Positions 1 through 5,983 of a DNA stretch of 6,092 nucleotides are shown here, piece after piece (position 1 is the first letter of the stretch; each line of letters opens with the position of its first letter). Below the pieces are notes generated by a model. It made no database searches and was not told the origin of the DNA. It saw nothing but the letters and a program-made list of their open reading frames with translations. The stretch is from Pseudomonadota bacterium. Its GTDB lineage: Bacteria > Pseudomonadota > Gammaproteobacteria > Steroidobacterales > Steroidobacteraceae. The stretch covers positions 1 to 6,092 of the forward strand of contig JAJYTX010000189.1 in NCBI GenBank assembly GCA_021792815.1, written 5' to 3'. Position numbers and translations under genes: made by a program.

Positions 1-1149
1 CTGCAGGCGGTCGGCGCCGCGTTGCTGCAGGCCAATTCCGTGGCGCTCATCACCCAGGTGTTCCGCGGCCGGGAACTCGGCCGGGCGCTCGGCGCACAGG
101 CCGCGGTCCAGGGCACGGCCATGGCGCTCGGACCGTTCATCGGCGCCATGCTGGTCACGTTCGCCGGCTGGCGGCTCATCTTCTACGTCAACGTACCGAT
201 CGGGATCGCCGGGGCGATCGCCGCGCGGCTGGTGCTGCCGCGATATCACCCGAAACGCGCCGGCGTGAAGATCGATTATCTTGGCAGCGCGTTTCTGACC
301 GCAGGACTGATCGGGCTGGTTCTGGCGGTCAACGAGGCGGGGTCGGCCGGTTGGACTTCGGCGCCCATCCTGTGGCAGCTGGCGCTGGGCATGGTCTGCC
401 TCGTGGCGTTTGTCGTGACGGAACTGATCATCAGACATCCGACCATCGATCTCAGCCTGTTTCGCCGCTACACGATTGCGGCGGGCAACGTCACCAGCCT
501 GCTCGCCTATTACACGCTGTTCAGCGTATTGTTCCTGCTGCCGTTTTACTTCGAGGAAACGCTGAAATACAGCGCCGGTCGCACCGGGATCATGCTCACC
601 GCCGTGCCGCTCTCGATGGCCGTCCTCGCCCCGTTCGCCGGCCACGCATGCGACCGCTTCGGTTCGCGTGTCTTCCTGGTCAGCGGCTCGCTGCTGCTCA
701 GTCTCGGCTCCCTGCTGCTCATCTTTTCGCGCAGCACCTCCCAGCCGGCCAGACTCATCGTCGAAATGGTGATTCTCGGCGCCGGGCTCGGCTTTTTCAC
801 CCCGGCCAACAACCGGGCCACCATGGCGGCGACGCCCCGTGACCAACTGGGCATGACCGGGGGCCTGCTCAACATGATGCGCTCTCTCGGGGTCATCCTC
901 GGTGTCGACATCTCAGGCATGGTGTTCCTCGCCGTCGGCACCGCCCACATCGCGGGCCCGACAGCCCCGCGCGCGAACCGCGAATCGCTGGTCTTCGCCA
1001 GCAAACCCGCCTTCATGGAAGGTTTCCATATGGTCATGGTGACGCTGGTCGGGGTGTCGCTGCTGTGCGCGCTGTTATCGTTTTTCCGCAGGAACGACCT
1101 GGGCAAGACCCTGGAGTCCGCGCCCGGCGCGGCGATCGACCTCGCCTGA
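1..1149 (+). CDS. MFS transporter, DHA2 (EmrB/QacA-like) family, C-terminal part; 5' end cut by window
   Basis: This is an integral inner-membrane transporter of the major facilitator superfamily, probably a proton-driven exporter of drugs or other small molecules. The reading frame is open from base 1 to the TGA at 1147-1149, giving 382 residues, and the true start lies left of the window. Residues 1-20 (QAVGAALLQANSVALI type) are typical of TM4 in this family. Residues about 38-68 carry the antiporter motif C region, with ALGPFIGAM followed by the usual GWR-IFYVNVPIG. A motif-A-like loop, DRFGSR, lies near residue 218 between two later helices. About ten hydrophobic segments follow the start, as expected for the rest of a 14-TM protein. 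The C-terminus is short and polar. The substrate cannot be deduced. It converges with the L,D-transpeptidase gene and shows no link to the malonate genes. The family call is secure; the exporter role is inferred. Confidence 0.9.
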   Translation: MQAVGAALLQANSVALITQVFRGRELGRALGAQAAVQGTAMALGPFIGAMLVTFAGWRLIFYVNVPIGIAGAIAARLVLPRYHPKRAGVKIDYLGSAFLTAGLIGLVLAVNEAGSAGWTSAPILWQLALGMVCLVAFVVTELIIRHPTIDLSLFRRYTIAAGNVTSLLAYYTLFSVLFLLPFYFEETLKYSAGRTGIMLTAVPLSMAVLAPFAGHACDRFGSRVFLVSGSLLLSLGSLLLIFSRSTSQPARLIVEMVILGAGLGFFTPANNRATMAATPRDQLGMTGGLLNMMRSLGVILGVDISGMVFLAVGTAHIAGPTAPRANRESLVFASKPAFMEGFHMVMVTLVGVSLLCALLSFFRRNDLGKTLESAPGAAIDLA

Positions 1150-1229
1150 CGGCGGCCCCGGGCGACGGGCCCGCGTCGCTGCCCGGACCCCGCGGCGGCA
1201 CCGGCCGCCGCCGCCTCAGGCAGCACGCC

Positions 1230-1252
1230 GGCCGGCCGCGGTCCGGCCGGCT
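1230..1252. terminator. GC hairpin in convergent intergenic region, possible terminator
   Basis: The arms GCCGGCCG (1231-1238) and CGGCCGGC (1244-1251) pair perfectly around a 5-nt loop, and a G-U pair can extend the stem. It sits about 80 nt after the MFS stop, between two genes that point at each other. There is no T-run on either side, so it is not a classical intrinsic terminator. In a genome this GC-rich such hairpins also arise by chance. Confidence 0.3.
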
Positions 1253-1306
1253 GCGTCCTGCAGCCGCAGCGCAAGTCGGATCAGTTCGGCACGGTGACGC
1301 GTGACG

Positions 1307-1329
1307 CGGCGCCGCCGGTGCCGGCGCCG
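1307..1329. terminator. GC hairpin just after the L,D-transpeptidase stop, possible terminator
   Basis: The arms CGGCGCCG (1307-1314) and CGGCGCCG (1322-1329) form an 8-bp perfect stem with a 7-nt loop. It lies directly beyond the minus-strand TGA (1333-1331), which is the usual place for a 3' end structure. No T-tract follows on the minus strand, so it may stabilise or mark the mRNA end rather than terminate alone. Confidence 0.3.
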
Positions 1330-1330
1330 A

Positions 1331-2647
1331 TCAGGTTCCGTGATGTTCGGCCGGCGCGGGTTCCGTCTTGCCCGAGGGGCGCGGCGTGCCCTTTTGGCGC
1401 GCGCACTGATGTGACGGACACCGTGAGGGGCCGTGAGGCGGGACGGGCCGGGGAAGATCGTCGACAGCCGCGAGCGCCTTCTGCTGCGCCGGCGTGAACG
1501 TGCCGGCGTAGGCCTTGCGGAACTGCGCGTTGCTGAGCGGCAGATCGGTTTGGCCGTTCCAGGTGGAACCGGCGGGAAGCCTGTTCTGCACCCGGGGCGC
1601 AGCGGCGAGCACCTGTGCGAGACCTCCGCCGTCGCTGCCCGAGACGGGCACGGGCACGCCGCGCGGGGAAGCCACGAGCCGCGCCACCCGGGACCAGTCG
1701 ATCTTCTGGTGATGTTTGCGCAACCGCAGGCGATCGGCGCGGGTGAGCAGGGCCGGCAGCAGACGGCGCCAATCCTTTTTCCACGGCCGCCGGTCGCCCT
1801 TCAACGGCCCGTAGGCCACCATGTAGAGCCTGCCGTTGTGCCAGCCGAACAGGTACGGCTGATCGACGACACGCACCTCGGTGCCGTTCGGCACCAGGTA
1901 GAAGATCTGTTTGATGTCCTCCGGAAACAGGTGGATGCATCCGTGGCTCACCCGCCAGCCCACGCTGACCGGCTTATTGGTGCCGTGGATCAGGTAGCCG
2001 GGCCAGCCCAGATGCAGCGCGTAGTTTCCCAGGGGGTTTTCCGGTCCCGGGCCGACCACCGCAGGCAGCGGCGCGCCCTCCTTCGCGTGCTCGGCGAGAA
2101 TCGACCGCGGCACGGTCCAGACCGGGTTTTTCTCGTGCCAGACGACGTGCGTCACCCCCTGGGGAGTGACGAACCCGCGTCTGCCGATGCCGACCGGATG
2201 AGTGATGACGATCTGCGGCTGGCCCCGCTTGTGCGACGGGAAGTAAAACAGCCGCATTGCCGCGAGATTGACCACGATACCCCGGTGCGGCGCGTCCGGC
2301 AGGATGAACTGCGTCGGCAGCACCACCGGGGTGCCCACAGGAGGAAGCCAGACACTGACGCCGGGATTGGCGCGCTTCATCTCTTCGTAGCCGACGTTGA
2401 AACGCCGGCCGATGTCGGTCAGAACCTGTCCCTTCAGGACCTTCACGATCTGAACGGTGCCGATGACATCCTGTCCCGGGGCGAGCACGAACTTCTCGGT
2501 CTGCACGGGAAGCGGCAGTGCGGGATGCACCACTTTCGGCGGCGGCGCCGGCGGAGCTGGACGCGGCGGCGGGCGCAGCAGCGAGCAGGCGCCGACGGCC
2601 AGCGCCACGCATGCCGTCATCGCGAGGCGGATGGAAGTATTTCTCAT
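1331..2647 (-). CDS. L,D-transpeptidase (ErfK/YbiS/YcfS-type, YkuD domain) lipoprotein with LysM-like region
   Basis: This is an envelope enzyme that forms L,D (3-3) peptidoglycan cross-links or links proteins to peptidoglycan; the exact reaction cannot be told from sequence. The 438-residue protein starts MRNTSIRL and has a hydrophobic stretch ending in a lipobox-like LAVGAC (Cys21), then a Pro/Ala-rich linker (about 22-45). A LysM-like peptidoglycan-binding region follows at about 50-112 (KGQVLTDIGRRFNVGYEEM, then NPGVS). The YkuD catalytic domain spans about 122-262, with His221 in YLIHGT and the signature SHGC-I-H at 234-239, in which Cys237 is the nucleophile. About 175 residues follow the domain; the last 50 are Pro/Arg-rich and look poorly ordered. 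The frame is open upstream to 2773, but that 42-residue extension lacks signal character and would bury the lipoprotein signal, so the start at 2647 is preferred. No clear Shine-Dalgarno precedes it. Family call firm; start likely. Confidence 0.9.
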   Translation of the reverse strand: MRNTSIRLAMTACVALAVGACSLLRPPPRPAPPAPPPKVVHPALPLPVQTEKFVLAPGQDVIGTVQIVKVLKGQVLTDIGRRFNVGYEEMKRANPGVSVWLPPVGTPVVLPTQFILPDAPHRGIVVNLAAMRLFYFPSHKRGQPQIVITHPVGIGRRGFVTPQGVTHVVWHEKNPVWTVPRSILAEHAKEGAPLPAVVGPGPENPLGNYALHLGWPGYLIHGTNKPVSVGWRVSHGCIHLFPEDIKQIFYLVPNGTEVRVVDQPYLFGWHNGRLYMVAYGPLKGDRRPWKKDWRRLLPALLTRADRLRLRKHHQKIDWSRVARLVASPRGVPVPVSGSDGGGLAQVLAAAPRVQNRLPAGSTWNGQTDLPLSNAQFRKAYAGTFTPAQQKALAAVDDLPRPVPPHGPSRCPSHQCARQKGTPRPSGKTEPAPAEHHGT

Positions 2648-2653
2648 GCGGTG

Positions 2654-2659
2654 ATTATG
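2654..2659 (-). promoter_or_regulatory. Possible -10 element (CATAAT) of the L,D-transpeptidase gene
   Basis: Read on the minus strand, CATAAT (one mismatch from TATAAT) ends 6 nt before the ATG at 2647, with CACCGC between. Transcription from it would begin at or next to the start codon, giving a leaderless mRNA, which would fit the missing Shine-Dalgarno. No good -35 hexamer is visible at 16-18 nt spacing, so the call is weak. Confidence 0.22.
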
Positions 2660-2887
2660 GCATCCCGATCCCGTGTTGATGCAGCCTGTCGGCGATCGGC
2701 TACAGGTTGGACCGGGCCCTGTCGCGCCGTGACCCATCAAACCGGGAACGACGCGTGCCCCGGGGAACGACACGCGAGCGCGCAGTCAACGGCGGTGGCG
2801 TTCAGCCGATGGACGCGTATCCGCTTCGCTGCACGATCTGCGTCCCCCGGGCCCGGCCCGCGCAGCACGCCCGCGCGCTCATCATAA

Positions 2888-2902
2888 TATGACTGAGTCA
2901 TA
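2888..2902. promoter_or_regulatory. Palindromic candidate operator TATGACT-G-AGTCATA
   Basis: A perfect inverted repeat with 7-bp arms around a single central base lies in the intergenic region, about 210 nt upstream of mdcA and 240 nt upstream of the L,D-transpeptidase start. Its size and symmetry suit a dimeric helix-turn-helix regulator, for example of the TetR or GntR class. It sits beside the AT-rich CATAATAT patch. Which protein binds, and which gene it controls, cannot be told. Confidence 0.35.
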
Positions 2903-3021
2903 CGGTCAGCGTGACGCAACGGTATCCGGCGCAACGCGTCAACACGGACGTGGACGCCGAGGACCTGCTCGACCGCAAGACGCTCATGCGGCAAACGGCC
3001 AAACGCACGCCGGGAACAAAT

Positions 3022-3027
3022 TATACT
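3022..3027 (+). promoter_or_regulatory. Possible -10 element (TATACT) of the mdc operon
   Basis: TATACT matches the sigma-70 -10 consensus at five of six positions and lies in an AT-rich patch 83 nt before the mdcA ATG. A second candidate, TATAAA, is at 3037-3042. Neither has a recognisable -35 at normal spacing, which would fit an activator-dependent promoter but also fits chance. Confidence 0.25.
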
Positions 3028-3066
3028 ACCGGGATCTATAAACCGATCGTTCATGGGATTCTGTGT

Positions 3067-3114
3067 ATGCAGGCCGAACCGGTGTCCCCCGACCCTGACA
3101 GGGTCGCAGAATGA
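3067..3114 (+). CDS. Possible 15-codon leader ORF overlapping the mdcA start
   Basis: An ATG at 3067 opens a short frame, MQAEPVSPDPDRVAE, that ends at TGA 3112-3114. That stop overlaps the mdcA ATG (3111) as ATGA, the classic arrangement for translational coupling. A weak GGGA (3055-3058) stands 8 nt before the start. The same frame is open back to a GTG at 2911 (67 codons), but the longer version begins upstream of the promoter-like hexamers and has no visible ribosome site. The peptide matches no family I know. If real, its job would be regulatory: ribosomes translating it pass through the hairpin at 3090-3106. It may equally be a chance frame. Confidence 0.25.
   Translation: MQAEPVSPDPDRVAE
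3090..3106 (+). promoter_or_regulatory. Hairpin covering the mdcA ribosome-binding region
   Basis: CGACCCT (3090-3096) and AGGGTCG (3100-3106) pair perfectly around a 3-nt loop (GAC), and the stem ends 4 nt before the mdcA ATG. The only Shine-Dalgarno-like bases for mdcA, AGGG at 3100-3103 (7 nt spacing), are inside the 3' arm, so the folded RNA should hide them. It could be a translational control element, or as DNA a small operator. The pairing is seen directly; the role is inferred. Confidence 0.4.
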
Positions 3115-4745
3115 ATCAGCGCGAGTCCCGGCAGCGCCGGATGGAAGCGGGCGGCCGCTTCGCTCGCGGCAAGCTCGTACCACGGAACGCCTTGGCCGGC
3201 TTTCTCGAGTCCATCCTGCGCCCCGGCGATCGCGTGTGCATCGAAGGGGACAACCAGAAGCAGGCCGATCTGCTGGCGGGCGCCCTCGCCGGCCTCGATC
3301 CGGACCGCATCCACGACCTGCACCTGATCCAGTCCGGGGTGATCCTGCCGGAACACCTCGACGTCTTCGCCCAGGGAGTCGCCCGGCGCCTCGATTATTC
3401 GTATTCGGGACCGCAAGCGGCACGCCTCGCGCGCATGCTGTCCTCCGGCCAGCTCGAGCTCGGCGCGGTGCACACCTACCTGGAGCTGTTCGCGCGCTAT
3501 TTCATCGATCTGACGCCGGATGCCGCCCTGATCGCGGCGGTGAGCGCCGATCCCGACGGCAATCTTTACACGGGGCCGAATACCGAGGAAACGCCGCTGC
3601 TGGTGGAAGCCACCTGCTTCAAGGGAGGGCTGGTCGTCGCGCAGGTGGGTGAGGTCGTGCCGCGACTGCCCCGGATCGACATCCCCGCGGACCAGGTTCA
3701 CTTCGTCGTCGACGCCGGGCGGCCGTTTCACGTCGAACCCCTGTTCACCCGCGATCCGGCCGCGATCACCGAGACCCAGATCCTGACGGCGATGCTGGCC
3801 CTCAAGGGAATCTACGGACCCTATGGTGTGCGCCGACTCAATCACGGCATCGGATTCAATACCGCCGCCATCGAACTGCTGCTGCCGACCTACGCGGAAA
3901 AACTCGGCCTCAAAGGCCGGATATGCACTCACTGGGCGCTCAATCCCCACCCCACTTTGATTCCCGCCATCGAATCCGGCTGGGTGACTCAGATCCATTG
4001 CTTCGGCTCCGAAGTCGGCATGGACAGGTACCTGGCGGCCCGACCGGATATCTTTTTCCTCGGACCGGACGGCTCGCTGCGCTCGAATCGCGCGTATTGC
4101 CAGCTGGCCGGCCTGTACGCCTGCGATCTGTTCATCGGCTCGACCCTGCAGATAGACCTCGCCGGCAACAGCTCCACGATCACGTCCAGCCGCATGGTCG
4201 GTTTCGGCGGAGCCCCCAACATGGGCTCCGACCCGCACGGCCGCCGTCACCCCAGCGGCGCATGGCTGAAGGCCGGCAGCGAAGCCGCCCCGGATACGCC
4301 CGCCGGGCTGCGGCGCGGCCGCAAGCTGGTCGTGCAGATCTGCGAAACCTTCGGCAACAACCATGAGCCGACTTTCGTCGAGCGACTGGACGCCCTGACC
4401 CTCTCCGACAGGCTGCATCTGGACCTGGCGCCCATCATGATTTACGGCGACGACCTGACGCACATCGTCACCGAGGAAGGCATCGCAAATCTGCTCCTGT
4501 GCCGGGATGGAGAGGAGCGCGAACAGGCCATACGCGGCGTGGCCGGCTACACCGAGGTCGGACGCGGCCGCGACGCCACAATGGTCGATCGCCTGCGCGG
4601 CCGCGGCGTGATCCGTCGGCCGGAGGACCTCGGCATCGACCCCCTGGACGCCGACCGGCGCCTGTTGGCCGCGCGCAGCATCAAGGACCTCATGCTGGCC
4701 TCGGGGGGACTCTATGAGCCTCCCAGCCGCTTCCGCAATTGGTAA
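3111..4745 (+). CDS. mdcA: Malonate decarboxylase alpha subunit (acetyl-S-ACP:malonate ACP transferase)
   Basis: This cytoplasmic subunit moves the acyl carrier protein from acetyl to malonate, giving malonyl-S-ACP and free acetate, the first step of each catalytic cycle of biotin-independent malonate decarboxylase. The 544-residue length is that of the family (about 550). Recognisable MdcA blocks run the whole length: GDRVCIEGDNQKQADLLA (39-56), HTYLELFARYFIDLTP (121-136), GNLYTGPNTEETP (150-162), RRLNHGIGFNTAAIELLLPTY (about 241-261), HWALNPHPTLIPAIESG (274-290), GNSSTITSSR and GFGGAPNMGSDPHGRRH (352-380), MIYGDDLTHIVTEEGIANLLL (443-463), and the family's C-terminal ending YEPPSRFRNW. The start at 3111 gives the usual short charged N-terminus; its ribosome site is weak and lies in a hairpin. 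It is first in the operon, with mdcC 15 nt downstream and no mdcB between them. The gene is intact with no missing blocks. Confidence 0.95.
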   Translation: MNQRESRQRRMEAGGRFARGKLVPRNALAGFLESILRPGDRVCIEGDNQKQADLLAGALAGLDPDRIHDLHLIQSGVILPEHLDVFAQGVARRLDYSYSGPQAARLARMLSSGQLELGAVHTYLELFARYFIDLTPDAALIAAVSADPDGNLYTGPNTEETPLLVEATCFKGGLVVAQVGEVVPRLPRIDIPADQVHFVVDAGRPFHVEPLFTRDPAAITETQILTAMLALKGIYGPYGVRRLNHGIGFNTAAIELLLPTYAEKLGLKGRICTHWALNPHPTLIPAIESGWVTQIHCFGSEVGMDRYLAARPDIFFLGPDGSLRSNRAYCQLAGLYACDLFIGSTLQIDLAGNSSTITSSRMVGFGGAPNMGSDPHGRRHPSGAWLKAGSEAAPDTPAGLRRGRKLVVQICETFGNNHEPTFVERLDALTLSDRLHLDLAPIMIYGDDLTHIVTEEGIANLLLCRDGEEREQAIRGVAGYTEVGRGRDATMVDRLRGRGVIRRPEDLGIDPLDADRRLLAARSIKDLMLASGGLYEPPSRFRNW

Positions 4746-4760
4746 CGGGGAGACTCCGTC

Positions 4761-5072
4761 TTGGAAAGGCTCAGCTTCCAGTTCAATTCCCTCCGACCGG
4801 CCGCGGGCACCCGTGCCCTCGCCCTTGTCGGAGTGGTCGCCTCCGGCAACCTCGAAGTGCTCCTGGAACGTACGGCGCAGCCGGACTGCTGCACCATCGA
4901 CATCGCCACGGCGATGCGCGGCTTCGCTGACTTGTGGCGCGCCGTACTCGGCGACTTCGTGGCACGCCGCAACGCCGGTGGCCTGCGCATTTCGATCAAC
5001 GACGCCGGCGCGCGGCCGGACACCGTCATGCTGCGCCTGTCCCAGGGAGCACGCCTGATGGAGCGCGAGTGA
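4761..5072 (+). CDS. mdcC: Malonate decarboxylase acyl carrier protein (delta subunit)
   Basis: This small carrier protein holds the acetyl or malonyl group as a thioester on a 2'-(5''-phosphoribosyl)-3'-dephospho-CoA arm, which cofactor enzymes of the MdcB/MdcG type make and attach. The 103-residue protein has the family length (about 100) and the hallmark segment ALVGVVASGNLEVLLER (residues 21-37). Ser28, in the ASGNLEVLL turn, is the likely attachment residue by analogy with the Klebsiella protein. The MERLSFQF beginning resembles other MdcC N-termini (MxxLxFxF), so the TTG at 4761 is chosen as the start; there is no in-frame ATG at that point. GGGGAG (4747-4752) sits 8 nt upstream as the ribosome site. 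These bases can partly pair in a small stem (4745-4749 with 4755-4759). The gene lies 15 nt after mdcA and its TGA shares one base with the mdcD ATG. Confidence 0.9.
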   Translation: MERLSFQFNSLRPAAGTRALALVGVVASGNLEVLLERTAQPDCCTIDIATAMRGFADLWRAVLGDFVARRNAGGLRISINDAGARPDTVMLRLSQGARLMERE

Positions 5073-5983
5073 TGGCCCCTCTGCAGCCCGGTTCTTCGAG
5101 CTGGTACGAAGGCAGCGCCCGCCAGCGCATCGTCGCGCTGGTCGATCAGGGCTCCTTCGAGGAATTTGTCGGACCGGAACAGCGCGAAACCAGTCCGCAT
5201 CTGGCGCTGTTCGACCTTCCGGAGCAGTTCGACGACGGCATCGTCGTAGGCCGCGCCCGACTCGCAGGACAGCCGGTGCTGCTTGCCGCGCAGGAGGGAC
5301 GCTTCATGGGAGGCGCCTTTGGCGAAGTGCACGGCGCCAAGCTGACCGGCCTGTTGCGTGCCGCCCGCACACTGTCCCTTCCCGTCGTCATCCTGTTTGA
5401 CACCGGCGGTGTGCGGCTGCAGGAGGCCAATGCGGGCGAGATGGCGATCTGCGAGATCATGCGCGAGATCGTGCTGGCTCGCGCCGAGGGAATTGCCGTG
5501 GTCGGGCTGATCGGCGGCCGCGCCGGCTGCTTCGGCGGCGGCGCGCTGATCGCCGGATGCTGCTCCTGCCTGGTCATCTCGGAGCAGGGTCGGCTCGGCG
5601 TCACCGGCCCCGAGGTCATCGAGTCCCATCGCGGCGTGGAGGAATTCGACTCGCGAGACCGCGCCCTGGTGTGGCGGGTCACCGGAGGCAAGCACCGCTT
5701 CCTGACCGGCGGGGCGGATCTGTACGTCGATGACGATGGTGAGGCGTTCAGAGCCGCGGCGCTGCAGGCCCTGGCGCGCCCCGGTGCGCTGGATTTCGAG
5801 CGGCTGTGCCGCGAGCAGCAGCGGCTGCAACGGCGTCTGCAGCGTTTCGGGGCGCTGCGCGAACCGATGGACCTGTGGTCGGCGCTCGGTGTCGCTCAGC
5901 CGGAGACCATCCCGGCGAGGGCGACCGACGCTTTTCTGAGCGCCGCCGGCGCCCGGAGGGAGACGGCCGATGACGCTCGCTGA
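5072..5983 (+). CDS. mdcD: Malonate decarboxylase beta subunit (malonyl-S-ACP decarboxylase, carboxyltransferase fold)
   Basis: Together with the gamma subunit it decarboxylates malonyl-S-ACP to acetyl-S-ACP and CO2 in the cytoplasm, without biotin. The 303-residue protein belongs to the crotonase/carboxyltransferase superfamily. Visible marks are WYEGSARQRI (11-20), EGRFMGGAFGEVHGAK (75-90), FDTGGVRLQEANAGE (109-123), GGRAGCFGGGAL (148-159), GRLGVTGPEVIES (173-185), and EEFDSRDRALVWRVTGGKHR (189-208). Two Gly-rich turns of the oxyanion-hole type are intact. Residues about 235-303 form an Arg/Gln-rich, likely helical tail. The ATG at 5072 overlaps the mdcC stop (TGATG), with GGAG at 5060-5063 spaced 8 nt; the frame stays open further upstream, but that would overlap mdcC and add residues unlike the family. 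The 3' end overlaps mdcE by 14 nt, so the two subunits are probably translationally coupled. Confidence 0.93.
   Translation: MAPLQPGSSSWYEGSARQRIVALVDQGSFEEFVGPEQRETSPHLALFDLPEQFDDGIVVGRARLAGQPVLLAAQEGRFMGGAFGEVHGAKLTGLLRAARTLSLPVVILFDTGGVRLQEANAGEMAICEIMREIVLARAEGIAVVGLIGGRAGCFGGGALIAGCCSCLVISEQGRLGVTGPEVIESHRGVEEFDSRDRALVWRVTGGKHRFLTGGADLYVDDDGEAFRAAALQALARPGALDFERLCREQQRLQRRLQRFGALREPMDLWSALGVAQPETIPARATDAFLSAAGARRETADDAR

Larger units (their letters stand above)
2648..3110. other. 463-nt divergent intergenic region between L,D-transpeptidase and mdcA
   Basis: No convincing long gene is present. Frames that stay open here on either strand give low-complexity or unfamiliar products and mostly run into the neighbouring genes in the wrong frame. 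The left half (about 2648-2880) is GC-rich with no clear structure. From about 2881 to 3060 the DNA has several AT-rich patches (around 2884-2890, 3018-3027 and 3036-3042), typical of promoter DNA. The region holds a palindrome at 2888-2902, promoter-like hexamers, a possible leader ORF and a hairpin over the mdcA start. Regulatory sites for both divergent genes most likely lie here. In studied mdc operons a LysR-type regulator (MdcR) is common, but no regulator gene is seen within this window. Confidence 0.6.

Noticed and set aside
2648..2773. Longer start (42 extra codons) for the L,D-transpeptidase
   Set aside because: The extension is Gly/Cys-rich with no signal features and would place the lipoprotein signal internally.
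1433..2887. 484-codon open frame on the plus strand opposite the L,D-transpeptidase
   Set aside because: It is a GC-driven antisense shadow. The product is Arg/His-rich with no recognisable domain, while the opposite strand has lipobox, LysM and YkuD motifs.
2737..3423. 228-codon minus-strand frame covering the intergenic gap and the start of mdcA
   Set aside because: Its first third is antisense to mdcA, and the intergenic part shows no domain, no ribosome site and an unusual Arg-rich composition.
3051..4463. 470-codon open frame on the minus strand opposite mdcA
   Set aside because: Antisense shadow of a well-conserved gene; its product resembles no family.
4934..5071. 46-codon upstream extension of mdcD
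   Set aside because: It overlaps mdcC almost entirely, reads as an Arg-rich shadow, and the ATG at 5072 has a spaced GGAG and the usual stop-start overlap.
4712..5830. 372-codon open frame on the minus strand opposite mdcC and mdcD
   Set aside because: Antisense shadow; both plus-strand genes are clearly recognised by motifs.
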